Notes: a model not told the origin generated them from the sequence alone. Counted from the first letter of the stretch, positions 35,560 to 47,063 are shown. The stretch is DNA of 64,000 nucleotides from Isoetes taiwanensis (GCA_021234155.1 JAJEKV010000045.1:6316753-6380752), one strand, 5' to 3'. Translations and numbers: made by a program.

Positions 35560-36690
35560 CCTTCGACGCCGTTTCTACCTCATGAAGTTCCGTGATATTG
35601 TTCGAGAAGCTCATCAAGGGCCTCTGGTGGTCATTTTCATGGTGACACCACGACGCAAAAATCCTTCTCGCGGGTATTATTGGCCCACGCTCTTCAAAGA
35701 TGCTCACACCACGCCAAGACGTGTGGACGCTTTGCCCGGTGGACGCCACCGCCCGCGGACGCTTCTTCCCTTGACGCCGGGTTGCCACGCCACTTCCCTT
35801 CAAAGAAATGGGGAATGGACTTTGTGGGACCTATAGATCCTCCTCGCGCTGCACACCCGCGCCCGATACATTCTCCCCGTTCTCACCGACCACGCCACCA
35901 AATGGGTGGAAGCTTGTGCACTTCCAGCATAACACCGCCGCAAGCACGTACGGGTCCTCTATCAACAAATTATCACGCTGATTCGCTGCCCCATGGAGCT
36001 GGTCGCTGACCGGGTGTCCATTTTTCATCAATCATACTATCAAGGAGCCGACGGATTATCTCCCCGATACATCATCACAAGAGCACACCTTACTATCCTC
36101 AAGGTAATGGTTTGGCGTAAGCACCAACAAAACTTTGGTCACCATTCTCAAGAAAATTGCGGACGCTTCCCGCATTTGATTGGCGCATAAAACTACCTAC
36201 CGTTTTTTTACAATACTTGTTTCAAGATTGCTACCGGTCACACTCCTTTTAAATTGGTTTATGGTCGAAGCTCTCATGCCGCTTTGAATACATCCTTCCA
36301 ACACTCCTTTCAACCGGGCGACGCCATAATCCACCGGGCCGACTCAAAGAAAGGGTCTATCAATTAGAACAGTTGGATGAACTTCACGGGATGCTTATAT
36401 TCGTGTTCTTCATGGACAAATATTTGCAAAAATCTTTACATGACAAACGCCCAAGACAAAAACATTCAAAGAAGGCGATTTGGTTCTTCTTTATGATTCC
36501 AATTACAAAAATTTTCCGGGTAAACTCAAGTTTCGTTGGTTTGGCCCTTATCAAATTGTTCAAGTGGTTCGAGCAAGCGTTTTCCAACCGGGCGAGTTAG
36601 ATGGCACTCCATTACCTACATTGGTTAATGGTTTTCGCCTCAAAGCATTTCATCACAATCAAAGTGAACATCAACACACGTAGACAGCCA
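35560..36690 (+). pseudogene. gypsy integrase remnant with C-terminal domain
   Basis: A zinc-binding HHCC region is seen in pieces (REAHQGPL..., then HAKTCGRFARW, 35600-35750). The core begins at WGMDFVGPI (35808-35836) with the first catalytic aspartate. The C-terminal part includes LYDSNYKNFPGKLKFRWFGPY and LDGTPLPTLVNGFRLKAF (36480-36660), a standard end for plant gypsy pol. I saw no chromodomain. Frames are broken several times. Confidence 0.85.
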
Positions 36691-39600
36691 AGAAGCAAAC
36701 ACCACGAAGTGACTAGAAAGGCGTATATTATATTATAGTGGAGATTTTTTTACAAAATGTGGGCGCAGCCCGGCTTTTCCGCTTATGGGCACCGCCTCTA
36801 TATACAAAAACGGCTCGAGCCCTATTTACTAAGTCCTAAGAGGAAAAACCCTCTACTCCCGTTCGGAGCGAGGGTGATGCGAGGGAGATGGTAGAGGTTC
36901 TCGCTCCGGATCCCAGCCGGTGCGTAACCACCTCCATCCCATTGGTCTTCGGCCGGATGTTCAGCCATCCCCGCACACCAGCCGCCCATTCGAATGCCAC
37001 GGTTGTGGCAGCGCCAGATCCGCACAATTCATCTTGCAAGTGATCCACTCGACGGTTAGTGGGCATAGTGCGCCTTCGTTCAAGCCGCCAGCCATGCCAT
37101 ACCGAGCGCCATCGGATGCCTTCATTCCTCCCGGTTAATTTTATATAGGCAATCGAGGAATTCCTTGCCGACGTGGACCAATCACACAAATTGCCAACGT
37201 GTTTGCAATGCAAGGTTGTTCTAAACCGAAATCTTTTCTCCTCCCCGCCGCATATCTAGCCATGGTACCTTCTCGACACATTCTTTTTAATGATATCCCA
37301 CTTGAGTTGCCGGCGTTGAATGCCATTCCTTCTTTTTCACCCGGCCGAACATTAATATGTGTCCTTTGCCCATCCTGTCACCTCGATACTTCTTTCACGC
37401 CTCATCCTCACCGCTCATTGCTTCTCCCTTACGTTTTTTGGGACTTAGCCAAATTTTTGCCTCTCAATACCCTTCTTGGCATCTTTTAGACACTGGCAAC
37501 ATCAATCTGTTCCAGTTTCAAGACTTCATACCTCTTACCGCCTCCAGTTAGCGCCCTAAAACAAACCTTTTCGTCCCTCCGCGCTTTGTCCTCCTCAGGC
37601 TCAGGCTTTCGTCTTCCCGCTTTGAATCACTCTTCACTGCGCACATCGTTACCATGGTCGCCCCAAGATTTTCTACACTTCAAGCCATTTGCTCCCAAGG
37701 ATCCGCCCTTTTTGCATCTGATCCTTCTTGACGCCCACTCTTCCGTGTGAAGCCCTTGTTGGCCCAAATAAAGAAGTCAACGACACCGGCTTTAATTCTC
37801 TCAAATGGAACTTCCGCTCCAAATCGACCCTGGGGCTGTTCATCGCTCGCCAATATCGTTAATGACCGCAAGGGCTACACCAGCGGCGTGGTCCATGGCA
37901 CCACCATTTCGTTGGACTCAACATTTGATTTCTGAGGTATTTCATATTCCCTTGCACACCCCTTGTGTATCATGGTCCGCTATACTGATCTCCGATGTCA
38001 CGAAGTTTGGTGCACCGCTTATCATGCCAATGTCCATCGTCTCACTAATATCGACAAACCTCAATAAAACCTTTGTTAAATTTCGTGGCGAAAGTTCCTT
38101 GGGTATTCTATCAAGAACACCCATATCAATAAGCCTTTCTATAACCTGGTCCTCATCGCTACACACCCAAACACCACATAGATTGGCCCCAAATGATGTT
38201 CTATCGTCTTCCAAGAAATGGACCGCCTTAGGGGTACCACTTCCATTTCGGTTTCCGGTGGGAGGCCACTTTCAAGCCCCTCATCCACATATTACTTCCT
38301 CCCACACCACCAAATTCTCATAATTCCACTCGGTAGCCCTTCCAATCACTCACCAAGCGGGCACTTCACGCCCGCCTTCCCCGGTCATGTCCACAGTCAG
38401 ACACCCATGTCACCGCTGTCCTCCTCCGCTTACACCATCCACTTCACACCATTTTTCCCAAACATCCCAAACTGTGCAACAGCCCGCCTCCACCACCACA
38501 ACACCCTCGTCAGTTGTTGTATCAGATCAGCAGGATGCTCAAGCTGCTGCTTCCAAGTTACAAGAATCCCAAGACGCTCTTATGAGCGGGGTTCAACGGC
38601 ACTAGCGCCTCGATGCGTACACCAGGACCTTCAAGCTGCGAACGCCCCAAGTTGCAACTTTGAGGCCAAACTTCAAGACAAGCATGAAGCTCTCTACATG
38701 CTCATGCAGATCTCAAAAGTGCACAAGCTCAAGTCAGCCAACTTCAGATCAACAGTTCTCACTCCAAAAATTCGACTTTTTATTGGAGCACAACAAGTCC
38801 AACGCCGCCTCCCCGAAAATACCAAGGACGCAGATATTGCTAAGCTCAATGCCTTGTAATTCGAATCGGTGGAAAATTTCAGCACTCAAGTTCAAAACCT
38901 ACGTAGCCGGACGCCAAGTCAGCCCCTTGACGGCTCAAATTTTCTACACGTATGCACTCTCACTCACCTCTCTTCAAGATCGCCTACAGAGGTGCGTAAA
39001 ATGTAAGATACCGGATGACGCAAGGAGATTGCCGTGTTTCGTCTCAATACTCGGGAAATCCTCCTCCCAAAGTCAACACTTCTCGAACGGGTCCGTGGAC
39101 TGGGCCACGCTGCCGAAGGGACAACCGATCCGATTCGAACAACACCGCAGCTAGTTATTCGGGCCACACATGAGGCTCAAGCAAAACTTGACGCCTCATA
39201 TCGCCATTCTTCACGTAATGCCCGCGACTTCCCCAGCCCTCCCCGCTATCATCCCGCGTTATGTGGTTGCTCGACGCCACCTCTTCCTTTCGGTGGCATG
39301 CGATGGCCCGGATATTCCCCCGGTGCAAGTGCATTTTCTTCTCGATTTGGCCGAACTCTCCATTGAAGACAAAGGGTTGTGGCGTGGCTTTGTAGTCTTT
39401 GATCTCATCCACGCGTGCCCGATCCAGATTTTATCACCTTCAGAGTGGTTCAGCCCATGGCTTACATATTTCATGATTTCTATCCGGTGATACACAGAAC
39501 ATCTTTGGAAATGGGCCACACCAGCTTTTTCGTGGGTGACCCCACCGCGTAATGGGTGCTTCAGATAACAATCCATATCTAAGGGATCCCGCCGTAATTC

Positions 39601-40566
39601 AAACTCTTCATCGTGAGTATGATGCCCGAGCTTGCCAATCATTTATCTCTGCAAGCTTTTAAGCGCCGCAACAAATCAGAAGTATCTAGGACATCCAGAG
39701 GATCTTCCCTATGCACAAATTTATATGCAGATCTCGCAGTTACAACCGCCATAAAGCTCATTGGATAGCAAGACGGTCCCCCCCGGGATGGGATAGCCTC
39801 CCGGCAACTCTCAACTCTCTCGCTTCTCTTTGGGATCGCGGTGTCGCTCTTTGATCCCGACCTTGTCGGGCCAATTCAGTGGAAACCGCAAGAACCCACT
39901 TCACCTGCATGGTTCCTTCTCCCTATGCTTCCCCTCGGGCGCATTCTCCACGCCCGCATTCCCCGACTTGATTCAGCCTTCCTTTTTGGACCAAGGTCAT
40001 GGATGGTCATGCCGGGATGGACACCACCTCGTGATCCTCGACGGATCTCCGGTAGGATCCAACGCTTTGTTCACCACATTGGGAAGAAGGTGCCACTGGA
40101 CACCACCACCAATTGGATCTACATTGCTAATGAGCGTGGTTGGCAAACGGCCACGGATGCGCTTCATGGTCTTGACACCTTCTTGCATGCCTCCACCTCA
40201 CCGATCCTTCGGCCCATCTTCGCTGGGATTTTGCGCCGCTCTCAAATGCATTTTGCTAAGCTCCTTAAATCGGCAAATAGTCATTTTTCATCGCAATCCC
40301 GCCCGCTGCGGTTTGGCCTTCGGACCTGTCCTCATGGAATGTCAAGACATTTCTTCGAGACCCACGCCTGCCCTTGAAGACATGGTACGCCTCGCTTATT
40401 GATGCAAGATCCCGCCCTTTGGCCAAAACACCCTCCCCGCTTCTTCAAGCACGCCAGATCTCATCAGCCAAGCATTCATAATGGTGCCCGGCCCTACCCC
40501 GCAGAGGATCACTTTCGCATGTATGGCTTCCCGTAAACACTTCCTTTTTCTTCACTCGAAAAATGC
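36690..40566 (+). other. Extra 3.9-kb region between gypsy pol and 3' LTR
   Basis: Beyond integrase most gypsy elements reach the LTR within a few hundred bases. Here 3.9 kb intervenes and looks formerly coding on the plus strand: long but frame-broken open pieces (37199-37489, 38218-38859, 38660-39154, 39170-39490, 39830-40402) without recognised domain. Around 38515-38740 the frames read as heptad-rich, coiled-coil-like sequence (DQQDAQAAASKLQESQDAL, FEAKLQDKHEALYMLM). It could be an additional ORF of the type known in some plant gypsy lineages, or captured host sequence. A CTCTATATAC box near 36796 might serve a separate transcript. Confidence 0.55.
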
Positions 40567-40577
40567 TTGCGGGGGAG
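40567..40577 (+). other. Polypurine tract of the gypsy element
   Basis: TTGCGGGGGAG lies immediately before the 3' LTR start TGTTAG. It is in the expected place for plus-strand DNA priming and is purine-rich. Confidence 0.65.
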
Positions 40578-41147
40578 TGTTAGTCCCGCTCTGCACAGGA
40601 CTATTCATGCATACGGCTGCACTGTGCCGGGCTCAAGGATCCTCACCACGGGTCGGGCCATCAAGGCTCAAGTAGAAGACTGGGCAGCCAGACCACGCAC
40701 CAAAACCCGTGGGTTGGGAATAAGAGGCCGCTGCAAGTGACGGCCCGCCACCCGGGCCACACAAAGTGGATTCTAGGCACTTCAAGAGGCACCGCCAACA
40801 TTCCCTCAAGAATCGCCTCCTTCCAGAGTCGGCACCCCTAGATCACTGAGGTTCTATATTGGGCCCAAGGCTATTGTACTATATATATGAGTAGAGCTAA
40901 AGTACATGAGTTTTAGATGAGTTTTGAGTCTTGTCTCCTTTCGCTTTTCTCTATTGTGAGAGCTCATGTATTTTCATCATTGATATCAAGGAAGCTTATC
41001 ATCTTTCTCTCATTTGTTCTCGCTTTCTTCTTCTTCTTCTTTCTTGCAAATCCCAAGGCGGACATAGTCCCCTGACTCTCCTGCTAGATCCACGGGTCCT
41101 CACAGAGGGGTCAGCCTTCCGTGAGTTCCCAACCCGCATCCCAAACA
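40578..41147 (+). repeat. 3' LTR of the gypsy element
   Basis: It starts TGTTAGTCCCG and ends CCAAACA, followed by the target duplication TTCAG. It pairs with 30161-30745. It shows the canonical TG...CA ends that the 5' copy has partly lost. Confidence 0.9.
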
Positions 41148-41152
41148 TTCAG

Positions 41153-41839
41153 ATGAGCTGCCCCCTGCAGACGGCCGAGGTCTCTACGCATCGGAGATGA
41201 TTGGAGCAAAAAATGAGATGGATGTGGAGCTCAATTTTGCCCCCAAGGCTCGTGGTGCTATTGTGGCGCATAGTGCACCAATCTTTGAGAGTGAACACGG
41301 GGTTCATAGGATAAAACCACTTATCGCAAACTTGTGTCCAATGTGCGGTGGCTGGATGAGACCTTGGGACACCGTGATATTCCCGCAGGTACGTAGATTC
41401 GCCGCATGGCATTGGGTCCAACACTGGCCATTCCTCTCCCGTAGTCAAGAGGTTCTTTAGGGATGTATCCTAGCGATGGTCCTGTGTTAAGAGACCGGCC
41501 TTCCATCCGTGTAAGGTTTGGTTATCGCGGGCTCATTTGGAAGCGCTTGACGATGAAGTTTCCAGAATGAAGAGATGCAACCCGGTGCATTGGTCTCTTT
41601 AATTGAGGTACAAATATACCTCCCTTCCTAGCATCCCCTCCGTAAAGAACAGCTCAAAGCTATTTGGGAAAGGACCCTCCTTATTGTAGATAGTAACGAT
41701 GTTCATTCCATGAGTCATAGTCCGGTCGCCGCTTGAGCGCGGTCGCCGGGCATGTGTACCCCCGTATCACTCTTTGTTGTACTTTATTTCTTACTAATTA
41801 ATTAATTCGATCCTTCAACAAAAAAAAAAAAAAAAAAAA
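41153..41839 (+). mobile_element. Plant L1-type LINE, 3' part with poly(A) tail
   Basis: This continues the LINE interrupted at 30159. A frame at 41197-41460 includes NLCPMCGGWMRPWDTVIF and WHWVQHWPFLS, a Cys-containing block like the zinc-binding region downstream of RT in plant LINEs. The 3' UTR ends TCTTTGTTGTACTTTATTTC, then AATTAATTAATTCGATCC, and a 20-base A run (41820-41839) followed by a short (CAA)n stretch. Confidence 0.82.
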
Positions 41840-42006
41840 CAACAACAACAACATTATAAATGATGAGAATTTTGCCTTGAGTCAACAATCATACAACTAA
41901 AGATTTTAATTAAAATCGACATTAGAAGGTAAACTTTTAGACCTTCGGCCTTTTTTCAATAGCTTCACTAGTTATTCTCGTTACCCCATCCCGTATATTA
42001 TCTCGG

Positions 42007-42970
42007 ATTCTAGAATGGGACGAAGCATGCATGTCATGCATGCATCTTGACGGCGATGCCCGTTTGGATTGGGAGTTCGCTATTTTCAGCGCCAAGCCAC
42101 GCATCCGATCCTCCCTTTCCTCTTCTCTCGCCAGCATCTTTATTCTCTTTGAATTGTTTCCCCAGGCGGGGGAGGGGCTTCTTCCTCACCGGTTTAGCCA
42201 CTCATGATTCTTTCTTTGCTATCCCTTTATCGCCTTTGGCCTCAGCGTCCGCGGACCTTCGGCCCTCGATCCGGTTTGTTAGGGGAAGTTCTCCGGTAGT
42301 GGGGCGGTTTGTTGGGTTTTTGCGGAGTCCCATTCTAGAATCGCATCGATCCGGAGATCATCGGATGCCATTCTAGAATGGACGGCATGCATGTCATGCA
42401 TGCATACGCGGGCGGCGATGCCCGCTTTGGGTTGGGAGTTCGCTATTTCAGGTGCGCCATCCACGCCTCATCGGCGCCTCTTCTCTCGGCAGTTACCTTA
42501 CTTTGAACCCACCCTTCCCCTTCTTTGTTTATTATATTTTGTACAAGTTCTTGCTTTATCATGTTTTTCCACCACTGGTGATGCTTTTTTCCACCTCGCC
42601 GGTGATGCTATTCTCCTCGTATGTTTCTCGCTTGTGTTGGTGATGTGCGTGTACAAAGTTGGCGAGCGCATCCGCTTCACTTCTCCATGCGGGGTTTTGG
42701 GACCCATTCTATGCCTTACATTTGTCTAAGCCCCGGCCGGGCTTATCACTAGGCTTTTTCCCTCTAAAACCCGAAGGGCTGGGTTTTTAATCCCGGGTGA
42801 TAAGCTTTCGGCAGTACACCAGCCACTCATCTATTAGCATTGTATTTGTTTTGGGGTCCAAATGATATAATTGATTTTCCTTTATTTTTTCGTGGGTAGT
42901 TCGTGATGTGTGCGGCTACCCACCGCCCCACCATTGTAGAAAATCACCCGAGATGAATGAGAAGCCTATC
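42007..42970. repeat. Palindrome-rich composite repeat, copy 1
   Basis: Two subunits start at 42007 and 42369. Each begins with an ATTCTAGAAT palindrome (perfect 14-mer CCATTCTAGAATGG at 42368), then a GCATGCATG...CATGCATGC hairpin, then GGCGATGCCC and TTGGGAGTTCGCTATTT. The second runs on through a hairpin at 42741-42805 with stems GCTTATCAC/GTGATAAGC, and a tail with TTGGGGTCCAAATG. The tail resembles the 3' UTR of the LINE at 7.1 kb (hairpin, then TTTGGGTCCCATAGG), so the unit may derive from a LINE or SINE end. Confidence 0.75.
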
Positions 42971-43895
42971 TAGCGGTTTGTTGGTTTCTTATAGTCCCAT
43001 TCTAGCATTTTCCCAACACTTTCTTCGACTATATTCTCCAAGGGCCCACATAGGGAATACAGTCTTTATATGATGCATAAGATATCGCAAACTCTAAAAA
43101 AGATACCAAGAGCTTTCAGAGAAAAAAATTGGCTTTAGTTCACATTGGACTACTACGTTTATGGCATAAACTTGATATACCTCTTGAGGGTAGTCACCAT
43201 TGTCAAATTGTGCATTGATCAGAAGTCTAGCAGCCTTGTGAAGTGGAATCAGATCCCTTTCAGCCTACAGACACATAAACAACACTATCATCATCTAATG
43301 TTATGGTTATATTTTGAGGAGGAAGTGGACTTTAAAAAAAAAAGGAAGTGCCTTTGTGTTTTTTTTTCATATGTAATGGTGTTTGCCGCTGCTGGGCTAT
43401 AAGGCAGTTATTGGGTTCAACATTGTAGGATTCATGAAGCATTAATGGTATGCAATTTGAGCTTCAATTTTTGTATAGTACTTCGACTCATTGTTCAAGT
43501 TTCTGGGGGTCCGTATATCCTCATGGATGTTGCCAATGTGGCATGACGTAAAAATACCATCTATCGATCTATCTATCTACCTACATCATGGAGATCTTGA
43601 TGCAATTTCAACACTGTTGACATACCTGGAATTATCTTGCCTTTACATTAGATCAAATAATGTAGGTCAATTTTGTCACTTGTAGCTATTTCTTCCTCCT
43701 TTGTTTGCTGAGCGCGTTATTGAAAAATGGCAAAGGTTAAATTAGTTGTATGTTTATTAGAGAGCTATGTGAACGAAACTTGCAAATTTATTAATGAGTT
43801 TCGTATTGCTCATTTGGATTAGCAGGAGAACGAAGATGCTACTATTGTTATTTGATTAGCATTCTTTATGTAATATTTTGCAAATAGATTGCATT

Positions 43896-43934
43896 ATAAG
43901 ATAAGATAAGATAAGATAAGATACGATAAGATAA
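43896..43934. repeat. (ATAAG)n microsatellite
   Basis: Pentamer ATAAG is repeated about seven times with one interruption (ATACG). Confidence 0.88.
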
Positions 43935-44341
43935 AGAAAGGTATTGAAAGACATTATGGAAATGGACTTGTAGTGAAGTAGCATTAGTGGGATTGCATTA
44001 TAATGTGATAGCTTTATTTGAGATGCATAGGTAAGAAATTTGGAGCGTGCAGATAATGATTCACATCATTTGGCTATAGGTGCCATTATAATTGTAGCAA
44101 CATGTGTATTGGTGAAAGGTTATTTGCATAAAACATAACAATTTCTTGTTTATGTTTTCTTGTTTATGTTCATCAGCTCTCATCCATGTCTAAAAGAAGA
44201 AGAAAGGATCTTAGGATGCTTGACATATGCAATATACAATAATGAGTAAACGAAATTTGTAAAATGTAGGAACACATGTTGAGTGCCATAAAGCACACCC
44301 TCTTCTTGTCCAACACAAATTTCGCCATAGTTGGTTGGCGT

Positions 44342-44455
44342 GAAGTACCTACATAGAAGGATCATTTTAGAAAACCATGAAATCTAGTTGGTTAAGGTGA
44401 AGTACCTACATAGAAAGATCATTTTAGAAAACCATGAAATCATAGATGTTAAGAT
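44342..44455. repeat. 57-bp tandem duplication
   Basis: GAAGTACCTACATAGAAGG and the following 25 or so bases recur at 44399 with one substitution in the shared part. A local duplication of low age. Confidence 0.88.
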
Positions 44456-45149
44456 AGGCCAAGGTGCTTGTATGAAGATGCAAATCACCATCCTTCAAGG
44501 ATTGATGAATATATAACCTTTTATTGTTCTTAGCTCTTTGATATGTCAGGCAAAACACAATCAGAACAAACGCTATTTGCAATAATGAGCAAGATAGCAC
44601 AAATATATTCAATAACCTTCAATACCAAGACTTATCCTAGATTCACTTAATTTACCAATGTGTTTTTTTTCTAATTAGAGGCCATGTCTCAACAATAAAA
44701 AATATTTCATTTTGCAGTCTACATGAATTCGGAATAGAAGTATGATTTCATTCTGCCCTTTCAAGATATTAAATTGGTGGTTTCTTAAAAATGATTCTGT
44801 TTAAGTAAATGTAAAAAGAGAATAGATATAATTTCCTAGCCTCACTTTCTTCATATGCAATAAGTTGTGCTAGGTAACACAAAGCCAAGCCCCAATTATA
44901 TAGGAGATGTGCATTTTGCTTATCAACTGATAATGCCATTCTAAATTTTCAACTTGCACCTATTGAGAGCTCTTCACAGGCTTCCTAAAATGCTTCCATG
45001 AGAGCTCTAATTTACCATTGCTCATTTATCTCCTTGATTGAATCACTATCAGGTGTAGAATTTGCGTTCGATCGAGTCCTATCTGCCACAATAAGTGCAA
45101 CCATCAAAATGCTAAAGCCTGCTTCATAACATAGAGAATCCCATCGATC

Positions 45150-46135
45150 CGAGACATCGGATCACATTTTAGAATGGGACGAGCATGCATGTTTTGCATG
45201 CATGCAAAAGCGGCGATGCCCATTCCCTGGTTGGGAGTTCGCTATTTTAGGCCTAAGCCGGTGATCAACATCTCATCTACGCTTCCTCTTCTCTCAGCAT
45301 CTTTATTCTCTTTGAATTGTTTCCCGTGCGGGAGGGGCTTCTTCCCCGCTTGGTTTGGCCAATTTGGCGCTTTTCTTGCTTTTGTCCTTTTCCCGCCTTT
45401 TTAGCCTTTCGCCCCTGACCTTCGCCCTCGATCCTAGTTTGTAAGGAAGTCCTTTGGTATTCTAGCGGTTTGTTGGTTTTTTATGCGAGTCCCATTCTAG
45501 AATCCCATCGATCCGGTGACATCGGATCGCCATTCTAGAATGGGACGAGCATGCATGCATGTTTTGCATGCATGCAGCGCGCATGCCCATTCTCGTTAAG
45601 CGCTTTTAGCATCAACATCTCATCTACGCTTCCTCTCTCTCGCCAGCATCTTTATTCTCTTTGAACCCACCCTCCCCTTCTTTTGTTATTGTATTTTTAT
45701 CGCTGCACGCACGCGCGTAATCAGCCCCCTCCACTGGAGGTTTGTTTTGTCTTGTTGTTTTGTTGGTGATGTGCGTGTACAGTTAGCGAGCGGCATCTGC
45801 TTCGACTTTTCCATTCGTGGGTTTTGGGAGCGATTTTTATGCCTTACGCTTGTCCAGCCCCTTTGCCGGGCTTATCACTAGGGTTTTTCCTCGAAAACCC
45901 GAAAGGGCGGGGTTTTTAATCCCTGATAAGCTTTCTACAGTACACCAGCCCAGTCTCTATTAGCATTGTATTTTGTTGGGGTCCAAATGGTATAATTGGA
46001 TTTTCCCTTTATTTTTTATGGGTAGTTCGCATGTGTGCGGCTACCCACTATCCACTATTGTAGAAAATATGCTGAGATGAATGAGAAGCAAGTATAAGGC
46101 GGTTTGTTGGTTTCATGCGAGTCCCATTCTAGAAT
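45150..46135. repeat. Palindrome-rich composite repeat, copy 2
   Basis: Same orientation and order as copy 1, 3.15 kb away. Subunits start near 45165 and 45531 (palindrome 45530-45543). The tail hairpin is at 45870-45931 with stems GCTTATCA/TGATAAGC and an inner AAAACCC/GGGTTTT stem. Subunit spacing of about 366 bp matches the 362 bp in copy 1, so the two-subunit structure predates the duplication. Confidence 0.78.
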
Positions 46136-46245
46136 ATATGTTATCGGGTTTTATCTCCCTCGCACCAAAGCCCCAAAGAACAATAGCCTAAAGAAAAAAA
46201 ACCACCATGTAACATCAAGCTGAAATATGCTCAATAAAATGCAGA

Positions 46246-46482
46246 TCAAACACACTTGAAGTTGGGTAGAAAGAATCTACGAAAGGTTTTTGGCAAAAAA
46301 AAACTGCCATAAAGGATCTCTGCAAGAAAATATGTAGAATTTAATAAGACCATGCTATCCAGAGGCATTTGCTTGTAAATATACCTTGCTAAGAGTTTGT
46401 TGAGCGAATGTTGAGAACCAGCCTTGAAGATACCTTGACTATACTCATCCAATAATAAACGTAAAAGATTAAATTGTAACAT
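46246..46482 (-). other. Exon-like minus-strand ORF, unrecognised (78 codons)
   Basis: The frame reads NLLRLLLDEYSQGIFKAGSQ and RYIYKQMPLDSMVLLNSTYF, with ordinary protein-like composition. I do not recognise the family. With the open frame at 46770-47063 on the same strand it may be part of one host gene or pseudogene, with the tRNA-Ser relic between them in an intron. Confidence 0.35.
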
Positions 46483-46590
46483 GTTATAGATATCGCCAGC
46501 ACTACGATCTCCAAGGCCCCAACAATATGCATCCGCAATTGATGTATGCCGTAAGGTTGACTTTTCAGCTATTTTTTATGTTATACCCCG

Positions 46591-46684
46591 TGATAGCTTC
46601 GGCTATCATGTTCGAAAGGGTTGAAAGAGTCTGGCCTTGAAAACCGGTATTTAGAATACCGAGGGTTCAATCCCTCTCCATCCG
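46591..46684 (+). tRNA. tRNA-Ser(UGA) relic of plant mitochondrial type
   Basis: From about 46617 the sequence follows plant mitochondrial trnS(UGA): D-arm remnant TTGAAAGAG, anticodon loop CTTGAAA with TGA at 46638-46640, variable arm GTATTTAGAATACC, T-arm GAGGGTTCAATCCCTC and 3' acceptor strand TCCATCCG. The 5' acceptor strand is missing. In its place is a perfect 7-bp stem with a TTCG loop (46591-46608). It therefore cannot form a normal acceptor stem and is most likely a piece of mitochondrial DNA in the nucleus. Confidence 0.72.
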
Positions 46685-46769
46685 CACACCCAAGACAACT
46701 TACTCTTTTCTTTTTCCTCCATAGTGTCTACAGATCATGCATGGCCCCCACGCACGACCTCCCAAAGAA

Positions 46770-47063
46770 TTAAGATAGATGCATGCCATGTGGCACCCAC
46801 CCTTTCCTCCAACCATAAACCATGAATTTACCATGAAGGGGTTTTGCAGCAAAACCATATGCAGGTTTATCTACACTTGAATTTATTAAGTATATGCCAG
46901 GGCCGTGGGTCTCTGATTTTGTATCCTGTGGTAGTTTGATCCCAAAGCTAATCTCTAGTGCATGACAGTCCTTTGCCATTTCTCTAGTGCTCTCATCGAA
47001 TAAAACCCTAATCCTGGAGAGAGTCCTTTGCAATTTCATGGTTGTATTGCTCAGGACCTGGAA
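46770..47063 (-). other. Exon-like minus-strand ORF, unrecognised (about 97 codons)
   Basis: On the minus strand a polypyrimidine tract and acceptor (TTCTTCCAG) end just before 47063. An open frame of 97 codons follows to a TAA at the lower end, including LQRTLSRIRVLFDESTREMA, HALEISFGIKLPQDTK and THGPGIYLINSSVDKP. The composition looks like a real globular protein, but I cannot name the family. It is a candidate last exon of a host gene or pseudogene. Confidence 0.4.

Larger units (their letters stand above)
30161..41147 (+). mobile_element. Ty3/gypsy LTR retrotransposon, about 11 kb, nested in a LINE
   Basis: The two LTRs (about 585 and 570 bp) are flanked by the 5-bp duplication TTCAG. 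In order it has gag with two CCHC knuckles, aspartic protease, RT, RNase H, integrase, a 3.9-kb region after pol, and a polypurine tract. RT and RNase H before integrase defines Ty3/gypsy. All reading frames are cut by short indels. The LTRs have diverged clearly, but almost all of it lies in their GC-rich parts; a 70-bp AT-rich stretch (30548-30617 and 40951-41020) is identical. It inserted after the LINE that it interrupts. Confidence 0.92.
42975..45150. other. Spacer between composite-repeat copies; no gene seen
   Basis: AT-rich sequence with only short frames. It contains an (ATAAG)n tract at 43896-43934 and a 57-bp tandem duplication at 44342-44455. If the two composite repeats were the ends of one element this would be its interior, but no transposon protein is recognised. 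Confidence 0.45.

Noticed and set aside
42391-42729. Possible membrane protein ORF (112 codons)
   Set aside because: It lies inside the palindromic composite repeat and is not conserved in the second copy.
46591-46684. Functional nuclear tRNA-Ser gene
   Set aside because: The 5' acceptor strand is missing and the T-arm and variable arm match mitochondrial trnS; treated as a relic.
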